From Ectobius pallidus (Eukaryota > Arthropoda > Insecta > Blattodea > Ectobiidae): DNA of 64,000 nucleotides. The notes beneath the pieces were generated by a model. The model was not told the origin of the DNA and made no database searches. It worked only from the letters and a program-made list of their open reading frames with translations. Of this stretch, positions 46,070 through 57,085 are shown in pieces (the first letter of the stretch is position 1; each line of letters starts with the position of its first letter). The translations under genes and the position numbers were made by a program. The DNA lies in NCBI GenBank assembly GCA_964059195.1, contig CAXKWD010000001.1:221534484-221598483 (forward strand). Reading direction: 5' to 3'.

Positions 46070-46133
46070 ACACTAATGCTGTTTTCCCTTTGGTTTCAGG
46101 TGAGTTCACTGTGTCCTTGTATTCTCTGTGAGT
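46070..46133 (+). promoter_or_regulatory. candidate recursive splice site (ratchet point)
   Basis: CACTAATGC (branch-point-like), a pyrimidine-rich tract and TTTCAG at 46094-46099 are followed at once by GTGAGT (46100-46105), that is, a 3' splice site fused to a 5' splice site. Another GTGAGT lies 28 nt downstream at 46128. This is the arrangement used in zero-length-exon recursive splicing of long insect introns. No host exon is visible, so this stays a candidate. Confidence 0.3.
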
Positions 46134-46315
46134 ACATAGGCTAATATTGCATTCATATCAGATCATTTCACTCATAAGGAAATGTATGATTTTATCAACT
46201 TTTTACCAACCTGTCAATGGAGCGAGGACTCCCGGGTTTTTCTGTGTAGCCTATACTGTTTACATACCGATATTGAAATGGTTATATTTTGGTATCTAGG
46301 CCTATAGGCAATGTA

Positions 46316-46974
46316 CCAGGCGCGTCCATAAAGTAAGTTTCCCTGGGGCCGTTTACAGAAACAAAACACAAGTTCATGGAAATGTTTATTGCAACAGATA
46401 ATGCAAATGTTCAGCTATTTTTCAACATATTTGCCACAGGAATTGAAACATTTGTCTTACCGTGGCACCAACTTTTGAATACCTGTGTCGTAGAAGTGTG
46501 CCGCCTGGGATTTGAACCACTGTGTGACAACCATCTTCGTCTCTCTGTCATTTCTTTAGGTGTAGGAAAAGATGGAAATCACTTGGAGCGAAGTCCGGGC
46601 TGTAGGGTGGATGTTTAAACACCTCCTGGTAAGTCTCCTGCACAAGTTCGGCTGGGAGATGTTTAAACATTCACCCTAAACTCCGAACCTCGCTCCCAGC
46701 GATTTCCATCTTTTCCTACATCTCAGGAAATGACAAAGAATGACAGCGAGGTGAAGGTGGTTGTAACACGGTGGTTCAAATCCCTGTCGGCACACTTCTA
46801 CGACACAGGTATTCAAAAGTTTGTGCCACGGTAAGACAAATGTTTCAATTCCGGTGGTGAATATGTTGAAAATTAGGCGAATTCTGCTGTATTTGTTGCA
46901 AATAATTTTTCCAAGAAATTGTGTTTTGTTCCTGTAAACGGCCCCAGGGAAACTTACTTTATGGACTTATCTTG
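46316..46974. mobile_element. mariner-derived foldback element, copy 2
   Basis: Two arms of about 320 bp meet near 46645. Each carries GCGTCCATAAAGTAAGTTTC and the transposase 3' coding end (right arm WFKSLSAHFYDTGIQKFVPR then a stop). TA at 46314-46315; the right terminus is decayed but a TA is at 46975-46976. Same family as 6646-7952, with almost no loop. Confidence 0.8.
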
Positions 46975-47165
46975 TATATGTTGCTTTGTTGAAATTCAGA
47001 TTTCAAGCTCTGTCTATTAGCATTAATAGCGACACTAGGTCCACCTGTTGGCCCGGAATTATCGGTACTGAACAGCTGTTCGCCGATTTCATAATACAGG
47101 GCGCGCCAATAAAATGTAGTTTTTAAACGCACATAAGTTCGAAAATAAATGACATAAATCAATTG

Positions 47166-47398
47166 AAGGGGCTAGTTCCATAAGAGCGTAAGGCACAAGG
47201 ACATAGTTTCGAGAAATCTTGATGTTTTTAAACAATGTTACCACTCACCAGCAGAGGTATTTTCTTATGACTGAGCAGAGGTTTAAGGCATAAGTAATAA
47301 TTGATCACTGAGTATTTAAGATATATGAGGAGAAGGCATAAATGTTAAAAGCTAAAAAATTAAAGATGTGCCTTACGCCCTTATGGAACTAGCCCCTT
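47166..47398. mobile_element. 233-bp MITE with 31-bp inverted repeats
   Basis: Ends AAGGGGCTAGTTCCATAAGA and, inverted, AAGGGGCTAGTTCCATAAGG, continuing GCGTAAGGCAC. Flanked by CAATTG on both sides (47160-47165, 47399-47404). CAATTG is its own inverse, so whether it is a target duplication or part of the repeat is undecided. Confidence 0.8.
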
Positions 47399-47424
47399 CA
47401 ATTGTAAAAATACAGACATGGAGA

Positions 47425-47790
47425 ACAAAGATGGGAGAATCATCTGTTAAGTACAACATGTTCAATATGTCCACCTGCAAGGCCCAAACAACGATTCAAA
47501 CGAAACCCAAAATTGTGTATCACTTTAGCACACATTTCCACCGGAATTGCAGGAATAAATTATTCGATTCTTCTCTTGAGCTGGCAGATTGTGTTCGGGT
47601 GTCGTGTAGGCTATACACACTGTCTTTTGTGTAGCCCCACAAGAGGAAATCTGCGAATTGTCTTTAGTGTTGGAGCTTCTCGAACATGGAAGTGATTGCG
47701 GAATCTCCTCTGTGTCTCTACTATACATTTTGTTTCCAAATAAAATTTGACTAAACTTACTATAATTCTCTCTGGTGCAGTGAAAACCAT
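47425..47790 (-). pseudogene. mariner-like transposase relic, N- and C-termini fused
   Basis: From ATG at 47790: MVFTAPERIIVSLVKFYLET then KCIVETQRRFRNHFHVREAP and TLKTIRRF, the helix-turn-helix DNA-binding start of an insect Tc1/mariner-like transposase (the RIxIVxxYxETxSxxxTQRxFRxxF…TIRR pattern). Further on, in another frame, GFRLNRCLGLAGGHIEHV matches the C-terminal GGxHxEHL-type end. The DDE catalytic centre is deleted, so the enzyme is dead. Confidence 0.75.
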
Positions 47791-47845
47791 TGTGGAATTT
47801 TCTCCCAGGCTTGCACAACAATGTGTAGAAAAGAACAGAAAGATA

Positions 47846-48524
47846 CGAGGGCTGTTTTTTTTAACCTCCGATGGGGCATAAAATGAAAACCACATTGAAA
47901 ATCAAAACTGTTTTATTTGGAACATTTAGGTACACCTTCTAGCTACTTCTGTACGTAGTTTCGTTCCGATTGAGACATTTGTCGTAGCGTGGTTCCATTT
48001 TTCTAATACCCTCTCATAAAAGCTTGCCGCCAGCGTATTGAGAAGGGTCCTCACGGCATTTTGAAGTGTTTTGAAGTTCTTTGTTGGTGTGGAAGCTCTG
48101 TCCTTCCAGATCTTTCTTCACCTGCCGAAAAAAATGAAAGTCACTCGGCATGGGAACGAGTTTTTGAAATCCATCGTGACAGGGGATGAAACGTGGATTC
48201 GTTACGACAATCCAGAATCCAAAAAACAATCCAAACAAGGGATGCACACAAATTTCCTGAACAAACCTAAGATCTGGCTTCCACACCAACGAAGATATTA
48301 AAAAAAAAAAACTTCAAAATGCCGTGAGGACCCTTCTCAATACGCTGGCGGCAAGCTTCTATGAAGAGGGTATTGGAAAGTTGGTCACAAATGTCACAAT
48401 CGGAACGAAACTACGTACAGAAGTAGTTAGAAGGTGTACCTAAATGTTCCAAATAAAACAGTTTTGATTTTCACTGTGGTTTTCATTTTATGCCCCATCG
48501 GAGGTTGAAAAAAAACAGCCCTCG
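47846..48524. mobile_element. mariner-derived foldback element, copy 3 (second mariner family)
   Basis: TA at 47844-47845 and 48525-48526. Ends CGAGGGCTGTTTTTTTTAAC and its inverse. Arms of about 230 bp repeat the transposase 3' end (right arm LNTLAASFYEEGIGKLV). The loop (48130-48300) keeps a mid-transposase piece, FLKSIVTGDETWIRYDNPES then KKQSKQ, containing the conserved TGDE catalytic motif. It lies inside the mariner at 47097-48592. Confidence 0.85.
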
Positions 48525-48594
48525 TATATTACCAACTTCACGAAATATTAAACGAGAAAAACAGGTAGGCGTACATTTTATTGGCGCGGCTTGT

Positions 48595-49302
48595 ACGAGA
48601 GTCCTATTAAAGGTCTGCATTCCTTGTTACTATAGCAACACAGAAAACTAAAACCACTGCAAGTCATGTAGGAAATACATCGATAAGTTTCGAATCTTTC
48701 CGAACGCCTCCGAGTAAATACGAATATTAAGTCAACTTCTCAATGTCAAAACTGATTGTCTCTGGCAGTAACAACTACCAAATTCGATTTTTGCTGTTGC
48801 AGAAGCTAAATAATAAAGGTGAAAAAAGATAGCAGTTTTCCAAAATTAAATCCTTGTCTCCCAGTTTAGAATTTTGGTTGCCAATGGCGATCTGGCGACC
48901 GGAAATTTCGCGCCCTGCAAACAGTGTCGAAAACTTAAGTGCCAAGTTACTATCGCAGTGGAATAAATAAAATGAAAGCAAAAACGTCTGAAGAGAGCGG
49001 GTACTAGTTGTAAAAGGCTGTCATACAGATTTTAACCCGATTAGATCTAGACTATTGGAAATTACTTAATAGAGCTTAACGATGTTTAATATCGATTATA
49101 ATCGAGATTGCTCATAAAAGTGAAAGTTAACAGTGTTTACTCCTTTTTAAAACGTCATTTCATTGTCACTGTTGATTGACTTGTTGTTAAGAGTCATGTC
49201 AGATGGAGAGATAATTCAGAAACAAGCGCAATTTACTGTGCGCAGTAAACGAGATCCAATCAGATATGCGCAAGGCGTTTTGTTTACCTGTCAGTTGGTT
49301 AT
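48595..49302. other. unassigned DNA with X-box-like palindrome 4
   Basis: GTTACTATAGCAAC at 48626-48639 fits the X-box pattern. No gene or element boundary otherwise. Confidence 0.4.
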
Positions 49303-49714
49303 ATAATGTGTAGGGCAAGGCATTTAATGACCATAAAATAGTGAAAAAAAAAATGCAAAATAAAAAGTTCATTTATGACCTAAAAATAGTGTAAAAATGA
49401 CCCAAAATTAAACAAAAACCAATGCATTTACCATTATTACTTATAATTTAGTTTTTTTATTAGTTTTATAATTGCTAAAAGCAATTTAATGGATGATAGT
49501 GCGTTATATATGAATTTACAATAGGCCTATAAAATTTTAAACCACTGGTTAATGATGAAAAATTATTTTTATATACATTGTACTCATAAATTTAGAATTT
49601 TTCGTATATAGTATACTGTGCATTGATATACTCGTATTACCATGTCCCCTAAACACGAGCTTTGCTCATATAGGGGCATGTTTGGTTTTATTTGTTTTTA
49701 CTTGTATTAATTGT

Positions 49715-49716
<2 letters not shown>

Positions 49717-49755
<39 letters not shown>
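49717..49755. repeat. (AAT)n microsatellite
   Basis: About 13 AAT units. Confidence 0.95.
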
Positions 49756-49756
<1 letters not shown>

Positions 49757-50402
49757 TATGTAAGTAAGTAATGCTAATAAATTTTAAATGTTAAAAAAAT
49801 GACACGGCATATTATATAGCCGCATAACACAGGTATTCTGATCTAGTATTGGGAATTAATGTAGGCCTATAACTTCAAGTTATAAAGAAGTTTTTATTCT
49901 GTATTGAATTAGTAAAATAGATTTATTGAAAGAAAGAAAAAGACATTTTGTTACTAAAGAAGTAAGTAAATTTATACTACTTGGACACCGTTAGCGAAAA
50001 AGAAATTCTTAACGAACTGGCATGCCCATCAAATTGCCTCATAGCAAATAGGTGCCATTTAAAAAGAAAGAAAAAAATATTTATTGCTACAAGACAAACT
50101 GCTGTGGTGTTTACAATAAACCTGAATTAAAATGAACTATGAACACTTGGCGGAGATTCTCAAATAAAAACGATTGTCTGTTGTCTGAAAGTAACGATTT
50201 GTACATGGAAAAGCTCTTCTCTACCTCCACTGAAACATGACCTAGAAATGCCGAAAATGACCTAAAGATTGTCAAAAAATGATCTAAAAATTGGCAAAAA
50301 ATGACCTTTCTCTTGAAAATGACGAAAATGCAAAATAAAGAAAAGAAAGAAAAAACAAATTGCCCTTATTTAATAAATCATTTCATGATACACATTTATA
50401 TA

Positions 50403-51016
50403 CAGGGTGTTAATGAATAACACCGAAATATTTTACCTGTGTATAGAGGGGACATAGACAAGCAACTTTTATTAGAAGATTTTTGCTCTATGGATTAAAT
50501 TCTTCCTGTTATAACATAAAATCTCCCAAGGATATTCACGCCACTGACTTCTAATACTTGAAATGATGGGAAACAAAGGAACAGTGAATATTGTGTAGTG
50601 GTCGGGAAAATTGTGAAAAATTACGATCGATATCATCTAACACTGAGGGAAAAAAAGACAAACGAAACATTTTTATTAGCTCTGGAATTAGGAATAAAAA
50701 CATAATGCAGTGGCGGGCAGTCATGTGATTAGTATGTAAATTTTGCAGATTATGAAAACTCTAAATTATGATATAGCTGTTGATGAATGATTAAGAATCA
50801 GGTATTTGTCGATCACTAAGAAAGCATGAAGTCAATTTATTGAAAATTTTAACCCTATTTCGTGTAATTATTGATTTATGAGCACCAAATTATAATGACT
50901 TTAATGCCCTGTAGCATAGAAATTTTACGTCATAGAGCAAAATCTAATAACAATTGCTTGTCTATGTTCCCTCTATACACAGGTAAAATATTTCGGTGTT
51001 ATTCATTAACACCCTG
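50403..51016. mobile_element. Tc1/mariner-type MITE with about 90-bp inverted repeats
   Basis: TA at 50401-50402 and 51017-51018. Ends CAGGGTGTTAATGAATAACA and inverse, with the match continuing through AATATTTTACCTGTGTATAG to the AGAGCAAAA region. Inserted in the hAT-like element. Confidence 0.85.
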
Positions 51017-51289
51017 TATATTCGAGCTATCTTTAAACCTTCATATGAAAAAGATGCAAAGTCATCAAATGCCTTGCCCTAATAATGAATACCGTTATTT
51101 TCATAATTTTATGATGAATATTTGAAATAAAGAGCACTTAATTTTTAATACCCCCCCCTAAGTTGATCTAGTTTACTTACCTGTAGGCATGTGATATTTA
51201 CGTGTAAACAGATATTTTATAAGAAATGCCGTGCTCCGATTCTCAAATAAATTGCTGAATTTAGAAGGAAAGAAGCATAAGAAATAATA

Positions 51290-51570
51290 TTACCGTAAAA
51301 CGAGAGCTACAGCGACGTGACTACCGTTATCGGTTGCCATGACAACAGGGATCAGTGCGCGTGCACTACGTGCAAGGCCTCCTGTGTTCCATTACCGGCA
51401 ATTACTGCAGACCGCGGCTTTGGATACAAACGTCCCGCGGTTTCTTCTCGATTAGTTCTGCCCAATCGATAAGAAATCCTCGCTGAGGATTGGAAACGCA
51501 TCGCTGACTTTATTGTTCCGTGGTTATCGGTGCGGCTATTGTATAATAAACAATGGGAAGAATTTAACCG
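51290..51570. other. CpG-rich non-repetitive block with X-box-like palindrome 5
   Basis: GC- and CpG-rich compared with the window, no open frame, no repeat match noticed. GTTGCCATGACAAC at 51333-51346 is one base from the perfect X-box palindrome. It could be an enhancer or promoter-like element, or an unmethylated remnant. Confidence 0.35.
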
Positions 51571-51784
51571 CGTTTAGTATTCAGGAAAAAGAGATGAAGC
51601 ATGTTAGGAATTAGGGATGACGCTTTGTGAACACCTGGTATAATATCCTTTGTAGAAGAATAAAGCAGTTCATAGTCAGGCAAGGAGGTAATGTTCCGAC
51701 AGATAGACCTGATGTAAATCATTTTACCATGAGAATCGTAGGATATTTTATAAACAGCAATTAATATTAATTTTTGTGAAATAA

Positions 51785-52481
51785 TCTACTCTTATACAAT
51801 TCAACGGCCCTAAATAGCGTGCTCACTCGCTCGCCCACTTCGTGAGACATCGGTTACACTCGGCGATGTTCGTCTCTCGCAGTCTAAACTTTCACGAAGA
51901 GTACAAAATTAGGAAAACCGTTTCTTTATTATATAAGGCCTAAGTGAAATGAACACAATGAACAAATATTCTAATTTTATTTTTACTTACAATTTTCATA
52001 GCTCTGAACCACAAACATTTTTAATAAACTGCCAGTGTAAATTTCTTAAAAATCATGGAGTCAATTAGTAATAATGGCGGGCGAAGCCGCGGGCACCAGC
52101 TATAATATTATTAATAGTTTAACCATGGAAGTATCGCGGACAGTAAAAATCCAAACAAACCATTCCTTCCCTTGATAAATTATATGATTTCTGAAAACTA
52201 CACTGAATTTATCAAATAAAATTCTCATCATATTCATCTGTCAACAAACAGTTGAGAAACAACTGTGTCCACAGTTAGCTTTGGAACTGTATAATCGAAT
52301 CAGATCTTTTTTCCCAGGCGGCGCTTTCTAATCGTGGAATGTAGTTGTTTCATCAATTATTAATGGTTTAGTTTATGAATGATTCGCGTGCAAGTGTTAA
52401 TAAATATAATGTTTGAATAATAATTATTATACTCTTAACTTTCAATTAATTATCGTGGGCGAAGCAGCGGGCACCTGCTAA
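51785..52481 (+). mobile_element. composite Helitron with two 3' termini, copy 3
   Basis: Starts TCTACTCTTATACAATTCAA after A, ends GCACCTG-CTAA before T. Inner terminus GGCGGGCGAAGCCGCGGGC at 52076-52095 followed by CTAT at 52100-52103. Collinear with 9878-10608 and 32344-33077. Confidence 0.85.
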
Positions 52482-52561
52482 TTTTCTCTCGTATCGAAAG
52501 ACCAAGGCACAAAAAAGTTGAGTTGATGGTATCAATTGTAAATTACAGTAAATTACTATAT

Positions 52562-53072
52562 TATTAAGTGCCACAATGATACTTTCTCATATTATGTGGT
52601 GGACGGAAAAATGTCTGTCCGCGATAACTCAAATAAGCTTTAAGTTATAGGATTTTCATGAAACTTGGTATACGCATTTGTAGGCTAACGTCCAAGGAAA
52701 AAGCCTATTGATATTAGACCAAATCGGTTGACCGGTACCGGAATAATGCCTAATTTAGTGCCTATTTTATGGTAATATGTTAGAAAGAATTTATCAAATG
52801 CAAATCAGTTCTCATGACAACATATTCATATACGGCTTTGGAAGTTCCAATACAGTTAGCGTTGACAAATAACACTACCCACATATTCCTTCACATATGC
52901 TTATCAAACTAGACCTTTGTTCTTCCGAAAGCCCTGAATCGATTTGGAGCTTAACTGGGAAATCGATTACAAAAATAACTTATTTTGTGCATATCTTAAA
53001 TGCAATTATCACTGATAAAACAAAAGCATTCTGGCACTTTGCTATATCAGTTTACCTGATTCTATTAGATAT
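52562..53072 (+). repeat. interspersed repeat family A, copy 5 (one monomer)
   Basis: Starts ATTAAGTGCCACAATGATAC and ends GCATTCTGGCACTTTGCTAT, then the ACCTGATTCTAT boundary. Confidence 0.8.
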
Positions 53073-53895
53073 AGGCTTATGCTGGATTTATAGAAGCACG
53101 TGTTATGAATATGCGGGATATTATATTAGCCTTCATTAGTATTAATAAAAGGACAAACACTTGTTGAGTTGTGTGGGTGCAGACACGTGCATACATATAT
53201 AAAAATAGCACAGAGTGCTTTGGAACAGACAGATGAAAGTCGTAGCAATGAAGGAGATGTGAGTTTGCGGAGTGGGCGACAGGAAGCTCGGCCCCCTGAT
53301 ATTATCGCCTCACTCATAATGTTGACGGGCGGCTCGCTTTGTTCTCATATTACAATGCTTGTTGTTACTGTAAAAGGTTTTCTCAAAAGAAACCGCTGAC
53401 TGAATTAGTGTTGCCAATTCTCTCATTGCTACGTAAGTGTTTTGCTGCATCTACATCTTCCCGCTCTGTTTACTAACACTGTGCAGTGTGGCAACTACTC
53501 CAAGCGGCGGCGACTTCTTTGATGTTAACTGTCAACGAATTGAGCGAGGCGATAATACCTCTGCTGTGTCATTAACTGTAATTCAAATTAATATAAATGT
53601 TAAGTGACGCTGACAGAATATCCTGAAAACGGTGATCTTGTTTGAAGTTCGCTGCTCCCTTCAGAAGGGCTTCACAAGCGCTTCATTAAATAAGTTTGGG
53701 CCGGGATCGTATTTCTGTGTGGAAAAAACAGACAGACTTCATCCGCCATCATTTCCTGGGAAATAAAAAAAAAACAGATGATGTTCTTCTTGTTAATTAG
53801 AGGAAACGAGGTTCCCATATCTAGTATCATGTGTAGTGTACAAGCCATGTTTTCCGAATGTATCTGTTTAATATGACGTTAAATATTGTTATATA
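53073..53895. other. unassigned DNA with a weak inverted pair
   Basis: ATTATCGCCTCACTCA at about 53300 and its inverse at about 53560 (TGAGCGAGGCGATAAT) may be decayed ends of a 265-bp element. Otherwise nothing recognised. Confidence 0.35.
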
Positions 53896-54737
53896 TCTCT
53901 ATAATAATATGTAAGAGACTTTGCCCTGACTTACTGAATGACTGACTGACTGACAGAGAATCAACGTACAGCCTAAACTGTAATAGGTAGAGACTTGGAA
54001 TTTTGGCAGTGCCTTCGTTTTGTAATGTAAGTGCTCACTAAGAAAGAATTTTGAAAAATTTTGATTTTAAATGCCAAAAATCAAATGTTTTTGAGAATGC
54101 TAAATCCTAGAATTATTAAATCCAAATCATAGTTCACATGACAACAGTGTATTGTTGCCAGTGGTCTCAGGTAGGTTTGGAAATAAATGAAACGAGGCTT
54201 TGACAAACTAGAAAAGCTATCAGTATAATTCATGTTATAAATAAATATTGAAGAATTAAATCCACTAAAATAATGCAGTCACATAGGCTAACTTTCTCTA
54301 CCCTGGACATAGAGAAAACAAAACGAGGTATGGTAAAATGTATATTATTATATCCCGGGTTTTTGGGGAGGGAAGTGCGAAAGTGATATTGAATTTCTTT
54401 TTAATTTCATCCCCGAAACAGTTTTATGGTAACATGAGAAGGAGAAATAAAATATTCCTTTTCTTCTTATTCCAATTCCTACAATACACTATTGTCATAG
54501 AATGTGATTTGGATTTGATAATTCTGTGTAAAAAGGTATTATGTCTCCTCTAAAACATTTGATTTTTGGCATTTGAGATCAACATTTTTCAAAATCCTTT
54601 TTTAATGAGCATTTAGGCTGCTACTTTATGAAACGAAGGTACTGTCAAAATGCTAAGATTCTAACTATTACAGTTTAGGCTCTACGTTGATTCTCTGTCA
54701 GTCAGTCAGTGAAGACAAAGCCTCTTATGTATATAGA
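53896..54737. mobile_element. two Helitron family B heads in inverted orientation
   Basis: Forward 5' end TCTCTATAATAATATGTAAG at 53896; reverse 5' end TCTATATACATAAGAGGC ending at 54737. About 250 bp of head sequence is inverted-repeated. No CTRR/hairpin 3' end is present between them. Confidence 0.75.
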
Positions 54738-55150
54738 TTTAAGTAGAGGGCCATGACTAAAATAAAATCCTATCAAAATCATTGTATGTTGCTATGGTAA
54801 CAATAAACAATGCATGCCCTAATCAATCTCTTTTACTTATATTAAGCATGGCCTGTTATATAATTTGTTGTTCATTGGGGGGCCATGCCTGCATATTGTT
54901 ACTCCTGTAGGGGGAGTCAAGATGCAGTTTCCTGTTTCCGCGCTCTCTGAGTCACTTGGTGGTGGAGGGGGCAGTGACCGTGTGGGAGGGTGTGGCCCGG
55001 GCTCGATGCCAGGTTCTCTAATTCAAGTCTAGATTGATTGCAAAGGAGGCCTTCTGGCGTCACCCAGAAAAATCCGACTGTGACCGCTTCAAGAGAACGT
55101 GTTTTTTGTTTGCAACTCTGGCAATTCGGTCTTCAAGACGCAGCCATTTT
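54738..55150. other. unassigned DNA with X-box-like palindrome 6
   Basis: GTTGCTATGGTAAC at 54788-54801, in an 80-bp segment shared with 38930-39000. A GC-rich patch at 54930-55015 has no gene. Confidence 0.35.
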
Positions 55151-55158
55151 GTAATGAC

Positions 55159-55631
55159 TAGGGGGCGGATTTCTATGACATGTCATATTTTACCCCTTTG
55201 CATTATTTCAGGTTTCCGACTAATTTAAACCCGATTCCAAGCATCCTGGTGAAAATGGAACGGCTTTTGTTGTGCATATAACTGCATATTTAGGAAATCT
55301 TCAACTATTGTAGCATATTTAGTATGAATATGCATATTTAGGTCATATTTTAGTGCATATTAAAGAAATTTTGAAGTTTCATATCATATTTTGTAAATTT
55401 TGCATTATAATGATACTTTTTGAGGATTTATAGATATTTTAAATAATTAACACTAGGCCTATATTTTAATAAAATGTATTTTAACGAAACTTAAAACAAA
55501 TATACATATATATATATATATAGTGGATGGTAAAGTCATATTTTAAATTTTATTGGTCATATTTTAGTGTTTTTTAGGTCATAAATGCATGCATATATCC
55601 TATTTTTTAGGTCATAGAAATCCGCCCCCTA
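55159..55631. mobile_element. hAT-like element with TAGGGGGCGGAT ends
   Basis: Inverted ends perfect over 21 bp (TAGGGGGCGGATTTCTATGA and inverse). Flanks GTAATGAC and GTAATAAT agree at 6 of 8. Interior built from TAGGTCATATTTTAGTGCAT-type repeats, as in 34785-35198. Confidence 0.75.
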
Positions 55632-55639
55632 GTAATAAT

Positions 55640-56173
55640 CACAATTCGTGAATCCATCACTCAGGAGAACTGCACTAGCCTCTTATCTTTCATTAACTTT
55701 GTTCTAAAATACCATCATATCACAAAACATGTCCGTTCCACCATTGATAACTATGAAATCCTACAATAATTTATACAACTGTATCTTAAATGGGAGGTTT
55801 CTGTTTTCTGGGCTCCCACTCACTTGTTCCAAAGCCCCACAGAACACAACCACAGAGTGTAGAAGAAAAATGCTAACAGGAGACCATGATCTGACATCTC
55901 ACTCGACCTTTACCACACAGCGATAACGCTGATTAATTCTGAAGCTCTAATCCGAGCTCTAAGGCTCTAAAACGCGTGCAAAACCACGCAGAGCTGTCTA
56001 ATGAATATGCCAACCAAGCTAATATATTCTCAGCCACTCGGAAGAAATTTATGAGAGGCTTTCCAATCTCGTTAGGCTACTTGAGGATTAATTAATTCAA
56101 GTAGAAAGGGGAAAAACAATAGAACAGTGATATAACTAGGAAGGGGTGTGATATTAAAATCTTATTCAGATTG
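55640..56173. other. unassigned DNA
   Basis: A 65-codon frame at 55729-55926 (+) without a domain. Nothing else recognised. Confidence 0.35.
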
Positions 56174-57032
56174 ATTATTAAGTGCCAGTATGGTACTTTA
56201 TGAGATTGTGTGGGGGACGAAAAAATGTCTGTCCGTGCGTCTGTACGCACCATAACTCAAGTACGCTTTTTCGGATTTTCATGAAACTTGGTATAAACAT
56301 TCATAATGTCGATGGGAAGAACCCTATTGTTATTGAACCAAATCGGTTCACCGCTACCGGAGTAATGCCCAATTTAGTGCCTATTTTAATATTATTATAT
56401 TAGAAAGGCACCATAACTGAAATACGCTGTATCAGATTTTCATGAAAGTTCGTATACGCATTTATGACGTCCAAGAGAAGTATCCTATTGAATTTGAACC
56501 TAATCTGTTGACCGGTACCGGAGTAAAACCCAATTTAGTGTCTATTTTAAAGACGCGGTAACTCAAACATGCTTTATCGGATTTTCATGAAACTTGGTGT
56601 ACACATTTATAATGTCCATGGGAACATGTCTATTGATATTGGATAAAATCGGTTGAACGGTTTCGGAGTAATTCCCAATTCAGTGCCTATTTTATGTAAA
56701 TATACGTATTCGAAAGAATTTATGAAAGTCAAATCAGTTATCATGACAACATAGTCAATTGTTTTACTGTGATCTTATAAGGATTTGGAGATTAAAATGC
56801 AGTTGGCTATGACAAATAACATTATTGCTTTACATACGCTTATCCAACTAGACTGTTAATCTGACCCTGGTGGACAAGATGGTAACGTCTAGGACTCACA
56901 TTCTGCAGTTCAATGGTTCAAATCCCGAGCCGACAAATTTGACTTTTTTTATTTTTTTATTTTTATGTGAGTGTGCGATTGTCAAGATATCACAAATCTG
57001 TACAGTACAGCTGATGCTGGACAATTTTAATC

Positions 57033-57085
<53 letters not shown>

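Larger units (their letters stand above)
47097..48592 (-). mobile_element. mariner-like element (CGCGCCAATAAAATGTA ends), internally deleted
   Basis: TA at 47095-47096 and 48593-48594. Ends CAGGGCGCGCCAATAAAATG and, inverted, CAAGCCGCGCCAATAAAATG. It holds a transposase relic (47425-47790), a 233-bp MITE and a second mariner foldback element, giving two levels of nesting. Confidence 0.85.
49311..51081. mobile_element. hAT-like element, family N5, with nested Tc1-like MITE
   Basis: Ends TAGGGCAAGGCATTTAATGA and, inverted, TTAGGGCAAGGCATTTGATG. Flanks ATAATGTG and ATAATGAA agree at 6 of 8. Subterminal repeats of AAAATGACC. Its right part is interrupted by 50403-51016. No recognisable transposase. 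A left-end relative is at 24098. Confidence 0.75.
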
